DNA of 64,000 nucleotides from Pontibacter indicus. Lineage in GTDB: Bacteria; Bacteroidota; Bacteroidia; Cytophagales; Hymenobacteraceae. The notes under the pieces were generated by a model. The model saw nothing but the letters and a program-made list of their open reading frames with translations. It ran no database searches and was not told the DNA's origin. Of the stretch, positions 35,093-44,205 are shown one piece after another. The stretch is taken from contig NZ_FTPP01000002.1 of the NCBI RefSeq assembly GCF_900156345.1, positions 62,001-126,000 of the forward strand. Direction: 5' to 3'. How positions within the stretch are numbered: the first letter of the stretch is position 1; every line of letters begins with the position of its first letter. Made by a program: the position numbers and the translations under genes.

Positions 35093-35563
35093 CTAAAAGC
35101 GTGAACTTCCAAAGTATGCACCTGTGCTCACAGCTATCATCATAATAGCATAAAAGACCAACATAGCTATCGTTAAAATGCCAAGGATCTTGAAAAGTGA
35201 CTTGAGGTTTTTAAAAGCTTGCGTAACTGTTTCTTCATTATTCTGCTCAAGACCAAACAGCATCTTAGTGGAGAACTTATGCAGGTATAGCAGTGGTAAA
35301 AAATACAGCACGGCCATGACTAAATAAAAAAGGCTGAACACTCCACCGCTCATCAGACTATTACCTAATGCAGCCGCTGTATTGGGGTCGCCTTTCAATG
35401 TCACGAATACACCCATCAACCCACCTAAGATCATTATCCCAAAGAATACAAAGCCAATGATGGCTAAGAATCTGCCCCACCGGGCGGTATTTTTCAGAAA
35501 TTCCCTGGAATCCAAGTTTATGCTTAAGCCTTGCGGCTGCTCTTTGTAAAGGTCTGCTTCCAT
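35093..35563 (-). CDS. DUF5362-type membrane protein
   Basis: 156 aa. Soluble N-terminus of about 30 residues, then TM helices near residues 32-55, 75-97 and 125-147; the loop before the last helix holds QNNEETVTQAFKNLKSLFK. Fits the Bacteroidota DUF5362 family, no known function. Monocistronic, with terminators on both sides. Confidence 0.75.
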   Translation of the reverse strand: MEADLYKEQPQGLSINLDSREFLKNTARWGRFLAIIGFVFFGIMILGGLMGVFVTLKGDPNTAAALGNSLMSGGVFSLFYLVMAVLYFLPLLYLHKFSTKMLFGLEQNNEETVTQAFKNLKSLFKILGILTIAMLVFYAIMMIAVSTGAYFGSSRF

Positions 35564-35654
35564 GCAATCATCGTTTTAGGTTAGTTGATTACTTAAATAT
35601 AAAAATTATGCTATATAAATCAAACGAACCTAATTTATAGCATACACAAAAAAA

Positions 35655-35682
35655 GCCAGTACCGCATTCCTGCAGTACTGGC
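35655..35682 (-). terminator. Terminator after the prolyl oligopeptidase gene
   Basis: GCCAGTAC / GTACTGGC stem (35655-35662, 35675-35682) with flanking A tract at 35648-35654, 31 bp after the stop at 35713; the minus transcript ends in U. Confidence 0.8.
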
Positions 35683-35712
35683 CTTTGCAATTTCAATTAT
35701 CAGCTATACCTG

Positions 35713-37908
35713 TTACGGCTGCTGCTTGGCATATGGGTTCACGCCCATGTTCTTGTAGAAGAAGGCCCAGGTATCGGCCCACTCCTGAATGAGGAGCGAA
35801 GTTGGCTTACCGGCACCGTGGCCTGCACGCACGTCGATGCGGATCAGGTATGGGTTGCCTGGGGCGCCTTTGTCCTGCAGCTCAGAGATGAACTTGAATG
35901 AGTGCGCCGGTACCACGCGGTCGTCGTGGTCAGCGGTTTTCACCAGCGTGGCCGGGTATTTCACGCCCTCTTTGATGTTGTGCAGCGGCGAGAATCCATA
36001 GAGGTTTTTGAACTGTGCCTCGTCGTCAGAAGAGCCATACTCCGGTACCCAAGCCCAACCAATGGTGAACTTGTGGAAGCGCAGCATGTCCATTACACCC
36101 ACGGCAGGCATGGCTACTTTGGCCAGCTCAGGACGCTGTGTCATAAAGGCACCCACCAGCAGACCACCGTTGGAACCACCACCCACAGCCAGTTTCTCGC
36201 TGGAGGTATACTTGTTGTCGATCAGGTACTCGGCTGCGGCAATGAAGTCGTCGAAAACGTTCTGCTTGTTCGGCGTCATACCGGCTTTGTGCCACTCCTC
36301 GCCGTACTCACCGCCACCGCGCAGGTTCGGCATGGCGTATACACCGCCGTTCTCCAGCCACAGCATGTTGGCAATGCTAAAACTTGGGGTCAGGGAGATG
36401 TTGAAGCCACCATAAGCGTACAGGTACGTCGGGTTGTTGCCGTTCAGCTCCAAGCCTTTTTTGTGCACGATGAACATCGGTACTTTGGTACCATCCTTCG
36501 AGGTATAGAATACCTGCTTGGTCTCGAACGCATCGGTGTTGATGTCCACTTCCGTCTTGCGGAACAGAGTCACTTTGTTATTCGGCACATCGTAGCGGTA
36601 AATGGTCGGCGGGTAAGTGAAGGACGTGAAGGTGAAGAAGGTCTCCTTGTCGTCTTTCTCGCCACTGAATCCACCTACCGTACCAATGGCCGGCAGTTCT
36701 ACCTTGTTCAGTTGCTTGCCGTTGGTGTCGTATACCACCACTTCGCTGGCAGCGTCTTTCATGTAAGAAGCAATGATGCGGCCACCTACTAGCGACACGT
36801 TACCCATCACATTCTCGTTCTGCGGCACCACTACTTTCCAGTTCTGCTCCTGCGGTTTTTTCGGGTCGATGAGCACCAGGCGGTAGCGCGGCGCATTCTT
36901 GTTGGTGCGCACTAGCAGCTTGTCACCAATGTTGTCCACCACATTGTACTCTGACTCAAAGTTATCCACAATCGGCTTGATGGCAGATTTCGGATCGTTC
37001 AGGTCACGGTAGTACAACGCATTAGCACCGCTGGCACCTTCCGACACGTTTAGGATCAGGAAGCGCTCGTCGTCTGTGGTCTGGCCGTAGAAGTTACGCA
37101 GTGGCTTGGTTTTGTCTTCGTACACCAGTTGGTCCTGGCTCTGCGGCGTGCCGATCTTGTGGTAGTATACCTTGTGGTACTCGTTCTTGTTGGCCAGTTT
37201 GTTGCCTTCGGTCGGGGCGTCGTAGCGGCTGTAGAAGAAGCCGTCTTTGTACCAGCTCGGGCCGGAGAACTTCACCCACTCCACTTTATCATCGAGCTTT
37301 TTGCCAGTGGCCACTTCGATCACTTCGTAAGTGTTCCAGTCAGAGCCGCCGCTGGAGGTGCCATACGCCACGTACTTAGCGTTTTTGTCGAAGGCCAGCG
37401 CCGTCAGGGCTACTGTGCCGTCGTTAGAAAACTTGTTGGGGTCGAGGAAAACCTTTGGCTCGCTCTCCAGGGTGTTCTGCACGTAGAGCACGCTCTGGTT
37501 CTGCAGACCGTTGTTCTTGTAGAAGTAATACTTGCCGCCTTCTTTGAACGGGGCACCATAGCGCTCGTAGTTCCAGATTTTGGTCAGACGCTCTTTGATC
37601 TGGTCACGGAACTCGATGCCGTTGAGGTAATCGAATGTCACCTTGTTCTGCGCCTCTACCCACTGGTCTACTTCTTCGTTGTGGGTTTCGAGCCAGCGGT
37701 ATGGGTCGGCCACCTTCGTGCCGAAGTAATCGTCGGTTTGGTCTACTTTCTTGGTGTCAGGGTAGGTCAGTTGTGCTTCGGCCGTTGCAGCGGCAGCGGT
37801 GGTGGTTTCGGTATTCATGCCGGTGGCAGTACTTTCGGTTTGGGTGGACTTGCAGGCTGAGACAGCGCTCAGGCCGCCCGCCAGCAAAAGGACAGTTGTC
37901 TTTTTCAT
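35713..37908 (-). CDS. Prolyl oligopeptidase family lipoprotein (S9A)
   Basis: 731 aa from Met 37908; the Met at 37986 adds 26 residues before a clear lipoprotein signal and was not used. The signal MKKTTVLLLAGGLSAVSACK gives lipidated Cys19. An N-terminal beta-propeller starts with DQTDDYFGTKVADPYRWLE; the C-terminal alpha/beta hydrolase has the Ser motif GGGSNGGLLVGAF, the Asp region DHDDRVVPAHSFKF and the His of RAGHGAGKP. It cleaves peptides after proline, probably at the periplasmic or outer face. The propeller normally restricts it to short peptides. Confidence 0.95.
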   Translation of the reverse strand: MKKTTVLLLAGGLSAVSACKSTQTESTATGMNTETTTAAAATAEAQLTYPDTKKVDQTDDYFGTKVADPYRWLETHNEEVDQWVEAQNKVTFDYLNGIEFRDQIKERLTKIWNYERYGAPFKEGGKYYFYKNNGLQNQSVLYVQNTLESEPKVFLDPNKFSNDGTVALTALAFDKNAKYVAYGTSSGGSDWNTYEVIEVATGKKLDDKVEWVKFSGPSWYKDGFFYSRYDAPTEGNKLANKNEYHKVYYHKIGTPQSQDQLVYEDKTKPLRNFYGQTTDDERFLILNVSEGASGANALYYRDLNDPKSAIKPIVDNFESEYNVVDNIGDKLLVRTNKNAPRYRLVLIDPKKPQEQNWKVVVPQNENVMGNVSLVGGRIIASYMKDAASEVVVYDTNGKQLNKVELPAIGTVGGFSGEKDDKETFFTFTSFTYPPTIYRYDVPNNKVTLFRKTEVDINTDAFETKQVFYTSKDGTKVPMFIVHKKGLELNGNNPTYLYAYGGFNISLTPSFSIANMLWLENGGVYAMPNLRGGGEYGEEWHKAGMTPNKQNVFDDFIAAAEYLIDNKYTSSEKLAVGGGSNGGLLVGAFMTQRPELAKVAMPAVGVMDMLRFHKFTIGWAWVPEYGSSDDEAQFKNLYGFSPLHNIKEGVKYPATLVKTADHDDRVVPAHSFKFISELQDKGAPGNPYLIRIDVRAGHGAGKPTSLLIQEWADTWAFFYKNMGVNPYAKQQP

Positions 37909-38095
37909 AATCGCTTCGCCTATTGGATTTGTTTGGTTTAGGTATAGCAAGCACCGAAGATACGAATTTTCGGAGAAACAAGTCAAAAAGCCATCAAAAC
38001 GACCGCTAAAACCGTGCGCTTATAGCTTCAATGCCAGCGCCTTCATCTATAAAAAAAATCAGGCCGGTGCATATACAACCAAAGCTCCTGCTCCT

Positions 38096-38103
38096 TAGTT
38101 TTG
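38096..38103 (+). promoter_or_regulatory. Candidate -7 element of the 2OG oxygenase gene
   Basis: TAGTTTTG fits TAnnTTTG 28 nt before the ATG at 38131; no proper -33 element seen. Confidence 0.4.
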
Positions 38104-38130
38104 CCGGCTTTTTATTTGGACAAATGTAGG

Positions 38131-38799
38131 ATGGAGCAAGAGATTTTTTTAGAAAAGGAGAGTGAGGCGTTATTGCTCAAGTTTGAGCAGATAGCTGATC
38201 GTTTGTCTGACAAAGGCTACGCGATCATCGATAATTTTTTACAGCCCGACGAGGTTCGCAACCTGCTGGAAGTGCTGCAACTCCACCAGGAGGAGGGCAC
38301 CTTTAAAAAAGCGGGTATTGGCCCTGCAGAGAGCGTTACCGTGAACAGGCAGGTGCGCGGCGACTTTATTCGCTGGATCGAGCCATCAGAGGCATTGCCG
38401 CCCACCCAGGTCTTCCTGGACCGCATGCACGAGATATTGCGCTATATCAACCGCACCTGCTTTCTGGGACTCAAAGATTTTGAATTCCACTTTACCGTCT
38501 ACCCGCCGGGCACTGTATACCAGCGCCACATCGACCAGTTCAGGACCGACGACCACCGACGCCTGTCGTTTATCTGCTACCTGAACGAAGACTGGCAGCA
38601 CGAGAACGGCGGCAACCTGCGCCTATACCTGCCCAACGAGGATGGCACAGAGGAAGAAGTAGACGTGCTGCCGATCGCCGGCCGCCTGGCCTGTTTCCGC
38701 GCCGATATGATTCCGCATGAGGTACTGGCCGCCAACCGCCACCGCTACAGCCTGACCGGCTGGATGCTGGACCAACTGAACGAACTGACATTCTTATAG
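38131..38799 (+). CDS. 2OG-Fe(II) oxygenase (prolyl 4-hydroxylase-like)
   Basis: 222 aa from ATG 38131; an in-frame TTG at 38101 was rejected because the candidate -7 element overlaps it. A double-stranded beta-helix with iron ligands His and Asp in YQRHIDQF and the distal His in IPHEVLAANRHRYSLTGW, with Arg/Tyr for 2-oxoglutarate. SFICYLNEDWQHENGGNLRLY is the usual middle motif. Likely hydroxylates a protein or small molecule; the substrate is unknown. Confidence 0.88.
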   Translation: MEQEIFLEKESEALLLKFEQIADRLSDKGYAIIDNFLQPDEVRNLLEVLQLHQEEGTFKKAGIGPAESVTVNRQVRGDFIRWIEPSEALPPTQVFLDRMHEILRYINRTCFLGLKDFEFHFTVYPPGTVYQRHIDQFRTDDHRRLSFICYLNEDWQHENGGNLRLYLPNEDGTEEEVDVLPIAGRLACFRADMIPHEVLAANRHRYSLTGWMLDQLNELTFL

Positions 38800-38886
38800 G
38801 CCAAGCAAAGGCAGGACGCGCCACTTATACCTCAGCTTGAGCAGCAAGTAAGATCTTCCTGCTCAAGCTGCCGTTATCACTTTTCC

Positions 38887-40200
38887 TTACAAGGTGCTTT
38901 TGATGGGCGTTGCCGCTTTCGAGTTACGGATCAGTACGGCGTACTGGTATAGGTCGGTGCTAGTTGGGTTTTCTACGGCAGGGTGAATACCGGCCTGGCC
39001 AGGCATTAGGATGCGGGTGGTGGCCAGCAGCGAAGACGTGCGGTAGGGCGAGGCTTCCCCGTTCAGTTTAAAGATGGCCATTGAGTACTCCTGCGTTAAG
39101 GCGCGCAGATCCTTGATGCCATTCACGAAGGCCATCGGTCCATCACTGTTCACCCAGGTAGAATTGATATAAGCCTGGCCTTTGTTGAGGGAAGCGGGCA
39201 TGGCACGTGCCGGAATCATGTTTTCGCTGTCGGAGGCAAAGATGCCGATGGTCGTTACCTTGTTTCTGAACGACGACTCCTGGTTTTTGAGCAGGTATGC
39301 AAACGAGTGGTAGCCTTCGTTGACTTCGCTCTGCAAGGCATGCATCAGGCCCCACATGCCATAAAACTGCTCGTTTTGCCACTGGTTTACTTCTGTTAAC
39401 TTCACCAGATTCAAGAACATCACGCTGTCTCGCTGTACGTTTTCGTGCTGGTAGGCCAGGTTTGTAAGGATGTGCTTCAAATCTGCCGGAGTACTGTCCG
39501 ATAGGTATACGCTGTCTGTGTTTGCTGCCGCGAGGTAGTCAGAGGCGAAGGCTTGCAGCGCCTGGCTCGTTGATGTGCTGTCGGCCAATAGGCTGTCTAG
39601 TGCAGTTAGTCGGCTATTGGCGTTTTTTTCTTTCAGCAGCTCGCCTAGGTGGTGCTTGGTGATGGCAATGTCCTGTATTTTGTCTACCCCCACTATGCTG
39701 ATTCTCTTGTCAGCGGGCAGCGTTTGGTTGTAGGTATAGATTTTCTGCAGCTTGGCGTAGAACTCCTGGTTGGCCCACTGGGCATTGTAGTTCACCCAGG
39801 TCTGGAACACTTCATCCAGCAGGCTTTCATCACCCGACTCTAGGTACCGGTTCAGCAGGTGCGCCTGACTGAAGTCCACTTCAGCCAGATAATGCTTCAG
39901 TCCCTTTTTCTGGTTCAGGTGTTTCAGCAGCTCGAAGTCCAGCTCCTGCGGCATGGCAAAACCGTGCACTTCGCCTAGCATGATCACTTTGCTGTCGTAA
40001 AAGGCCTCGTCAAACACAGGAAAGTCGTTTGCCCCTACAGCTACTTGCTGCATGTGCTTTTGCAGGTAAGCCTGATGCCGGGAGCTTTCGCCGCCAACAG
40101 CAAACAAGGTATAGGTATAGTATACAATAGCGCCTACAAACAGTAGTACAAAGGGTGTGGCAAGCAGGACAAGTGCGGTTCTTTTAATGATCTTTTTCAT
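38887..40200 (-). CDS. Membrane-anchored erythromycin esterase-like / ChaN-like protein
   Basis: 437 aa from Met 40200; an upstream Met at 40320 gives 40 residues with no membrane or family character. One TM anchor (about residues 8-32) and an extracytoplasmic domain. KVIMLGEVHGFAMPQELDFELLKHL resembles the Glu/His motif of the EreA/ChaN (TIKI/PrgY-like) superfamily, with another His pair later (HHLGELL) and LAEVDFSQAHLLN. A hydrolase is probable but the substrate is unknown and I would not call it antibiotic resistance. Confidence 0.6.
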   Translation of the reverse strand: MKKIIKRTALVLLATPFVLLFVGAIVYYTYTLFAVGGESSRHQAYLQKHMQQVAVGANDFPVFDEAFYDSKVIMLGEVHGFAMPQELDFELLKHLNQKKGLKHYLAEVDFSQAHLLNRYLESGDESLLDEVFQTWVNYNAQWANQEFYAKLQKIYTYNQTLPADKRISIVGVDKIQDIAITKHHLGELLKEKNANSRLTALDSLLADSTSTSQALQAFASDYLAAANTDSVYLSDSTPADLKHILTNLAYQHENVQRDSVMFLNLVKLTEVNQWQNEQFYGMWGLMHALQSEVNEGYHSFAYLLKNQESSFRNKVTTIGIFASDSENMIPARAMPASLNKGQAYINSTWVNSDGPMAFVNGIKDLRALTQEYSMAIFKLNGEASPYRTSSLLATTRILMPGQAGIHPAVENPTSTDLYQYAVLIRNSKAATPIKSTL

Positions 40201-40333
40201 GGCGAGTTTGGTTTGTGATTTACAACGGCCAAAGGTATAGGCCGGTAAAACACCTCGCTCAGGAAAGGGCTCTGCTGCACGGAAATGGGGCAATTGGCAA
40301 GCTGCAGGGGCAAAATGCAAGCCTTTGGGACGG

Positions 40334-41188
40334 TTAGCAAACCAGCATGTGCTCTTTTACCACGCTGTTGTAGGCACGGGAAACGGGCACCGGCTCGGAG
40401 GGGACATCAAAGTGCAGCTTATACCCCTGCGCATTTCCCGACACAGACGCCACGCGGTTCAGGTTGGCCAGGTATGAGCGGTGACAACGCACCACGTGCT
40501 GCTCGCTGATCTGACTTTCGAGCCGGCTGAGGCTGCTGCGCAACAGCGCTTTGCGCACGCTGGTGGCTTCGGTATATACCACGGTGCAGTAGTTGTCGCT
40601 GGCCGACAGGTATAGCAACTCGCCTGCAGGTATAGTTAGTTTGTCTTTTCCGTTTTCGGCCACCAATTCCAGCATGCCGTCCTGCACAACATCAGGCATT
40701 GGCTGCACGGCAGCGGCTGTAACAGATTGGCTATACTTGCGCGTGAGGTAGGCGTAGTTGAGCAGGACCAGCACCGTAGCGGGTAGGGCACCAACCATAA
40801 AGCAAACGGTGATCATGTAGCCCACCTGCGCAGCCGAGAAGGGCATAAAGATCGCCAGGTTACCATACACCACACACAGAAAACCAGCCAGCACAAAGCC
40901 CGCCATGTTGCGCACAATCTCTTTCCATACCTGCCAGTTGCCCTCCGCAAAATAGGCTTTGAACAGCTTCTGCGTGACCACAAAATCAGTGAGGTTGCCC
41001 ACCACCGCCACCAAGCCATAGCCGGCCAACAAGTAGTTCTTGTAAGGATGCTGCCAGTTGTAGCTGCCAAAAGGCTGGAACACGACGAGAATAAAGGCGA
41101 TCAATGAGCCGGAAAGCAAAGCCTGCAGGATGGCTCTGGAATAGCGTAGGTCACGGGCAGGGTATGGCTGGCTGAGAAAGGAGAGCAT
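40334..41188 (-). CDS. Membrane-bound LytTR-domain transcriptional regulator
   Basis: 284 aa from Met 41188. Four TM helices in the N-terminal half (about residues 20-160), then a LytTR DNA-binding domain (about 185-284): GELLYLSASDNYCTVVY, then VVRCHRSYLANLNRVASVSG. Such proteins act in place of or with LytS/LytR-type systems, binding direct repeats near promoters. It is third in a tight operon after the sugar nucleotidyltransferase and a 2-TM protein (gaps of 25 and 28 bp). Confidence 0.9.
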   Translation of the reverse strand: MLSFLSQPYPARDLRYSRAILQALLSGSLIAFILVVFQPFGSYNWQHPYKNYLLAGYGLVAVVGNLTDFVVTQKLFKAYFAEGNWQVWKEIVRNMAGFVLAGFLCVVYGNLAIFMPFSAAQVGYMITVCFMVGALPATVLVLLNYAYLTRKYSQSVTAAAVQPMPDVVQDGMLELVAENGKDKLTIPAGELLYLSASDNYCTVVYTEATSVRKALLRSSLSRLESQISEQHVVRCHRSYLANLNRVASVSGNAQGYKLHFDVPSEPVPVSRAYNSVVKEHMLVC

Positions 41189-41216
41189 GTTGGGCTTGAT
41201 ATGGTTTGGTAAATTT

Positions 41217-41426
41217 TTACAGCTTCTCCTCGCTAGAGTGTGCATTGCGGGCCTGTTTATACCTGCTTTCCCACTCGTTGAGCAGCAAAATGACAGCACT
41301 GAGGAGCGCTGTCTTCATCATAAAGCGAAGAGGTTCGATGTCTTTTCCGAATAGATAGGTATCCAGCACAAAACTAACCGCAGCCAGCAGTACCGCAATC
41401 TTGAGATATTTCCAGGTATACGCCAT
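41217..41426 (-). CDS. Small two-helix membrane protein
   Basis: 69 aa from Met 41426 (Met 41462 would overlap the upstream gene). Two TM segments (about residues 6-22 and 31-51), a short loop YLFGKDIEPLRF, and a charged C-terminal tail WESRYKQARNAHSSEEKL. I do not recognise a family. Sandwiched between the nucleotidyltransferase and LytTR genes with short gaps, it might modulate the membrane regulator (inference from position). Confidence 0.65.
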   Translation of the reverse strand: MAYTWKYLKIAVLLAAVSFVLDTYLFGKDIEPLRFMMKTALLSAVILLLNEWESRYKQARNAHSSEEKL

Positions 41427-41451
41427 GCCTACTTTCCGTTTCGACCTATAC

Positions 41452-42453
41452 CTACTGGGCAAAATTTATCTCGGTGCTGTCGCCAATGTTGAGGCTGTGG
41501 CTGAGGCCTTTGAAACTGGCGTCGGAGCCGATGATGGAGTCATGCATCACCGCGTTTTGCAGCTCCGAGTAAGCCCCGATGATGGAGTTGGTCAGTGAAG
41601 AGCGGGAGATGGTGGCATTCTCGCCGATGGCCACGTTGGGCCCGATGATGGAATGTGTGATGGTGCAGTTGGCCCCGATGCTCACAGGGGGGATGATGAT
41701 ATTGCCTGGGTAGTGGTCGGAATAATCCTTTTCCCGGAAGCGGGGCTGGCTCAGGAGTTTGGCATTAGCCTCGAGCAAAGTTTCTTTGCGGCCGCAGTCA
41801 AACCAGTTGTCTACGTTCCAGGTCACCATTTTCTCGCCCTGCCGAATCATGTGCATCAGGGCGTCGGTCAGGTGATACTCGTTGTGGGTGCGTATACCTT
41901 CGGTGATGATGTGCTCGAGCGATCGCACCAGCTTTTCGGGCTGCATGATCTTGTAAAGCCCCACCAGCGCAAAGTTCGACTTCGGAATCTTCGGCTTCTC
42001 CACCAATTTCACGATGTACTCGTCCATGCCCACCTCCGTCACGCCAAATAGCGAGGGTTTGGCCACTTTCTTCACGCCGAGCACTGATTTAGGGGAGGCA
42101 ATGATAGCGTCTAGATCCACCTCCACAATGTTATCGCCGAGCATGATGAGCACGCTGTCTTCGTGTCGGTAAGTCTCGCGGGCAATCCAGAGGGCGTGGC
42201 CCAGCCCTTCGCGCGGCTCCTGCACCACAAACTCTGCCCTGATCTCAGGGTATTTCTGCCGCACATAGCTTTCGACCTTGTCGCCGAGGTAGCCGATGAT
42301 GAACACGTAGTCCTGTATACCTGCCTGCATCAGCCGTTCCACAATGTGGCCCAGTATCGTATTGTCGGCCACCGGCACCAGCGATTTGGGCTGGGTATGC
42401 GTGTGCGGACGGAGTTTAGAACCAACACCAGCAACAGGTATAACGACTTTCAT
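41452..42453 (-). CDS. Sugar-phosphate nucleotidyltransferase with left-handed beta-helix
   Basis: 333 aa. The Rossmann-like N-terminus has the variant signature GVGSKLRPHTHTQPKSLVPV and the metal-binding LIMLGDNIVEVD; VEKPKIPKSNFALVGLY is typical of the RmlA/GlmU group. The C-terminus has hexapeptide repeats (IGANCTITHSIIGPNVAIGE) folding into a beta-helix. It likely activates a hexose-1-phosphate with NTP for cell-surface polysaccharide. The exact sugar and nucleotide are not determinable. Confidence 0.9.
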   Translation of the reverse strand: MKVVIPVAGVGSKLRPHTHTQPKSLVPVADNTILGHIVERLMQAGIQDYVFIIGYLGDKVESYVRQKYPEIRAEFVVQEPREGLGHALWIARETYRHEDSVLIMLGDNIVEVDLDAIIASPKSVLGVKKVAKPSLFGVTEVGMDEYIVKLVEKPKIPKSNFALVGLYKIMQPEKLVRSLEHIITEGIRTHNEYHLTDALMHMIRQGEKMVTWNVDNWFDCGRKETLLEANAKLLSQPRFREKDYSDHYPGNIIIPPVSIGANCTITHSIIGPNVAIGENATISRSSLTNSIIGAYSELQNAVMHDSIIGSDASFKGLSHSLNIGDSTEINFAQ

Positions 42454-43490
42454 ATACTACACTTTTTCAGCAATCTAGTAATTTTTCATCAGGATTTAGG
42501 GTATTAGGGGGAAGAAAAAAGAGATAAAATTGAGGGGAAGGGTCAGATGGGGATGGCAGGATCGACCAGGTATAGCTTGTCTGGATTCCACCTCCCCCTA
42601 GCCCCCTCCTAAAAACAGGAGGGGGAATACGTGCATGATTGACATCCCCTGCCCCTTCGAAAGGGGGACTCTACGGCTACTACTTTTTTATCTGTCATCC
42701 TGAAAAGATCTTGGTTGAAGGCAGTTTAAGCAATTGCTATGACACACTTCTGCTCCCTTCGAAGGGGGTTTTCGGGTATTGCCATTCCAAGGTGTAAGCT
42801 CCGTAGGTGTAGCACTTCTATACCGGGTCCAAACACCCCCTGACCCTCATTGTCCTTTTAAGAGGGCCTCTACCCCCAGGCGGGGGGGTTAAGCCGCTGC
42901 CAATTCTCTGGTATAACTTCCTTGTTAAGCCAGCTTTAAATTCCAGATTTCTCACTAGCGTTCGAAATGACAGATGCTGACAGGTATAGCAAGACTAACT
43001 TGCACGGAGACCACGCAGCAATTAGCGGTGCCAGGTGCACTTTTTGACGCTCCACTGTTTGAGCGTTCAGCGAGTTTGGAGCGTCTTGATTTTTTTGCTT
43101 ACTTTTTGTGTCAAGACAAAAAGTGAGTGCCCGCCGCACAGGCGAAACAATAAAACAGATTAGCTTAAGGCATTGAAAAGTTGACGCTACGCTAGTTATA
43201 GGTATACCGCCACTTTGCACCAGCGGCCAGAGTCCGCCCGATAGCTCACACTCGTGGGACGCGAGCGAGGGCATAAGTAGAAGCAACTACAATGGGGCCG
43301 GAGGCCCCACCATAGCAGACACGAGCGAGGACGCTTGCGCCAAAAGTGGTTTACCTGCTCACCCGCTACGCACGTTACAAAATATCACCACCCATTATTC
43401 AATCCCCTAATCACTTTGCATAAAACACAGATTGACCCACTGAAAACCAATTTTACAACGTCATACTATGTTTTCCGTAATCATATCGCT
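42454..43490. repeat. Non-coding mosaic of hairpins and dispersed repeat words
   Basis: About 1 kb with no gene. Stems I can place: CCCCCTCCT/AGGAGGGGG (42602-42625), GACGCTCCA/TGGAGCGTC (43046-43085), CTTACTTTTTGT/ACAAAAAGTGAG (43098-43127) and GGGGCC/GGCCCC (43294-43308). It also has CCCTTCGAAGGG-type palindromes, a CATCCTGA word near 42700, and TTCGAAATGACAGAT near 42961. I know several of these words as intergenic repeats in other Bacteroidota. An open frame at 42936-43286 runs through them and is rejected. Confidence 0.7.
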
Positions 43491-43498
43491 TAGCTTTG
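43491..43498 (+). promoter_or_regulatory. Candidate -7 element of the lemA operon
   Basis: TAGCTTTG fits TAnnTTTG 37 nt before the lemA ATG; the -33 position lacks TTG. Confidence 0.4.
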
Positions 43499-43534
43499 TA
43501 CTTATATCGTATACCAACTATACCTTCTAAAAAC

Positions 43535-44113
43535 ATGAAAAAAATCTTCTTCTACCTGATCGGCTTCCTCATGATCAACTCGCTCTCGTCTTGTGGTTAC
43601 AACACGATGGTGCAGAAAGACGAAACCGTGGAAACAGCTTGGGCCAACGTGCAGAACGCCTACCAGCGCCGCGCTGACCTCATCCCTAACCTGGTGAACA
43701 CTGTGAAAGGAGCCGCTAACTTCGAGCGCGAAACGCTTGAAAGCGTGATCAATGCCCGCGCCAAGGCAACCAGCGTGCAGCTGAACGCTGACGACCTGAC
43801 ACCGGAAAACCTGCAGCGCTTTCAGGCGGCCCAAAACGAACTGGGCGGTGCCCTGAGCCGACTGCTTGTTTCCGTAGAGCGCTATCCCGAGCTGAAAGCG
43901 AACCAGAACTTCCTGGAGCTGCAGGCGCAGCTGGAAGGCACCGAGAACCGCATTTCGGTCGAGCGGCGCAAATTCAACGAGGCGGTGCAGGACTATAACA
44001 CCACCGTGCGATCCTTCCCGAACAACCTCATGGCCGGTATTTTCGGCTTCGAGCGCAAAGGCCACTTCCAGGCCGACCCAGGTGCCGAGCGAGCCCCAAC
44101 TGTGCAGTTTTAA
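43535..44113 (+). CDS. lemA: LemA family lipoprotein
   Basis: 192 aa from ATG 43535; an earlier in-frame start at 43496 lies at the candidate promoter. The signal ends in SLSSCGYNTM (Cys20), so a lipoprotein is likely. The LemA helical bundle is clear: VETAWANVQNAYQRRADLIP NLVNTVKG, then RFQAAQNELGGALSRL and VERRKFNEAVQDYN, ending FPNNLMAGIFGF. Function is poorly defined. First gene of the typical LemA-TPM-TPM cluster. Confidence 0.95.
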   Translation: MKKIFFYLIGFLMINSLSSCGYNTMVQKDETVETAWANVQNAYQRRADLIPNLVNTVKGAANFERETLESVINARAKATSVQLNADDLTPENLQRFQAAQNELGGALSRLLVSVERYPELKANQNFLELQAQLEGTENRISVERRKFNEAVQDYNTTVRSFPNNLMAGIFGFERKGHFQADPGAERAPTVQF

Positions 44114-44118
44114 GGTAT

Positions 44119-44200
44119 AAATTGTTGATTGTTAGTTGTTGATTGCTTTCCCTGTGAAAGTGAGGACAATTAACAATCAACAATAAGCAATCAGCAATTC
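44119..44200. repeat. Imperfect inverted repeat between lemA and the TPM genes
   Basis: Arms 44119-44148 and 44167-44200 made of ATTGTTGATTGTTAGTTG-type words pair over about 29 bp with some mismatches around an 18-bp loop. It ends 5 bp before the next start codon inside the operon, so it could shape mRNA stability or translation (inference). Confidence 0.6.
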
Positions 44201-44205
44201 TAGCC

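Noticed and set aside
42936..43286. 116-codon minus-strand open frame
   Set aside because: Made of the hairpin/repeat mosaic; similar spurious frames are known from this repeat, no domain.
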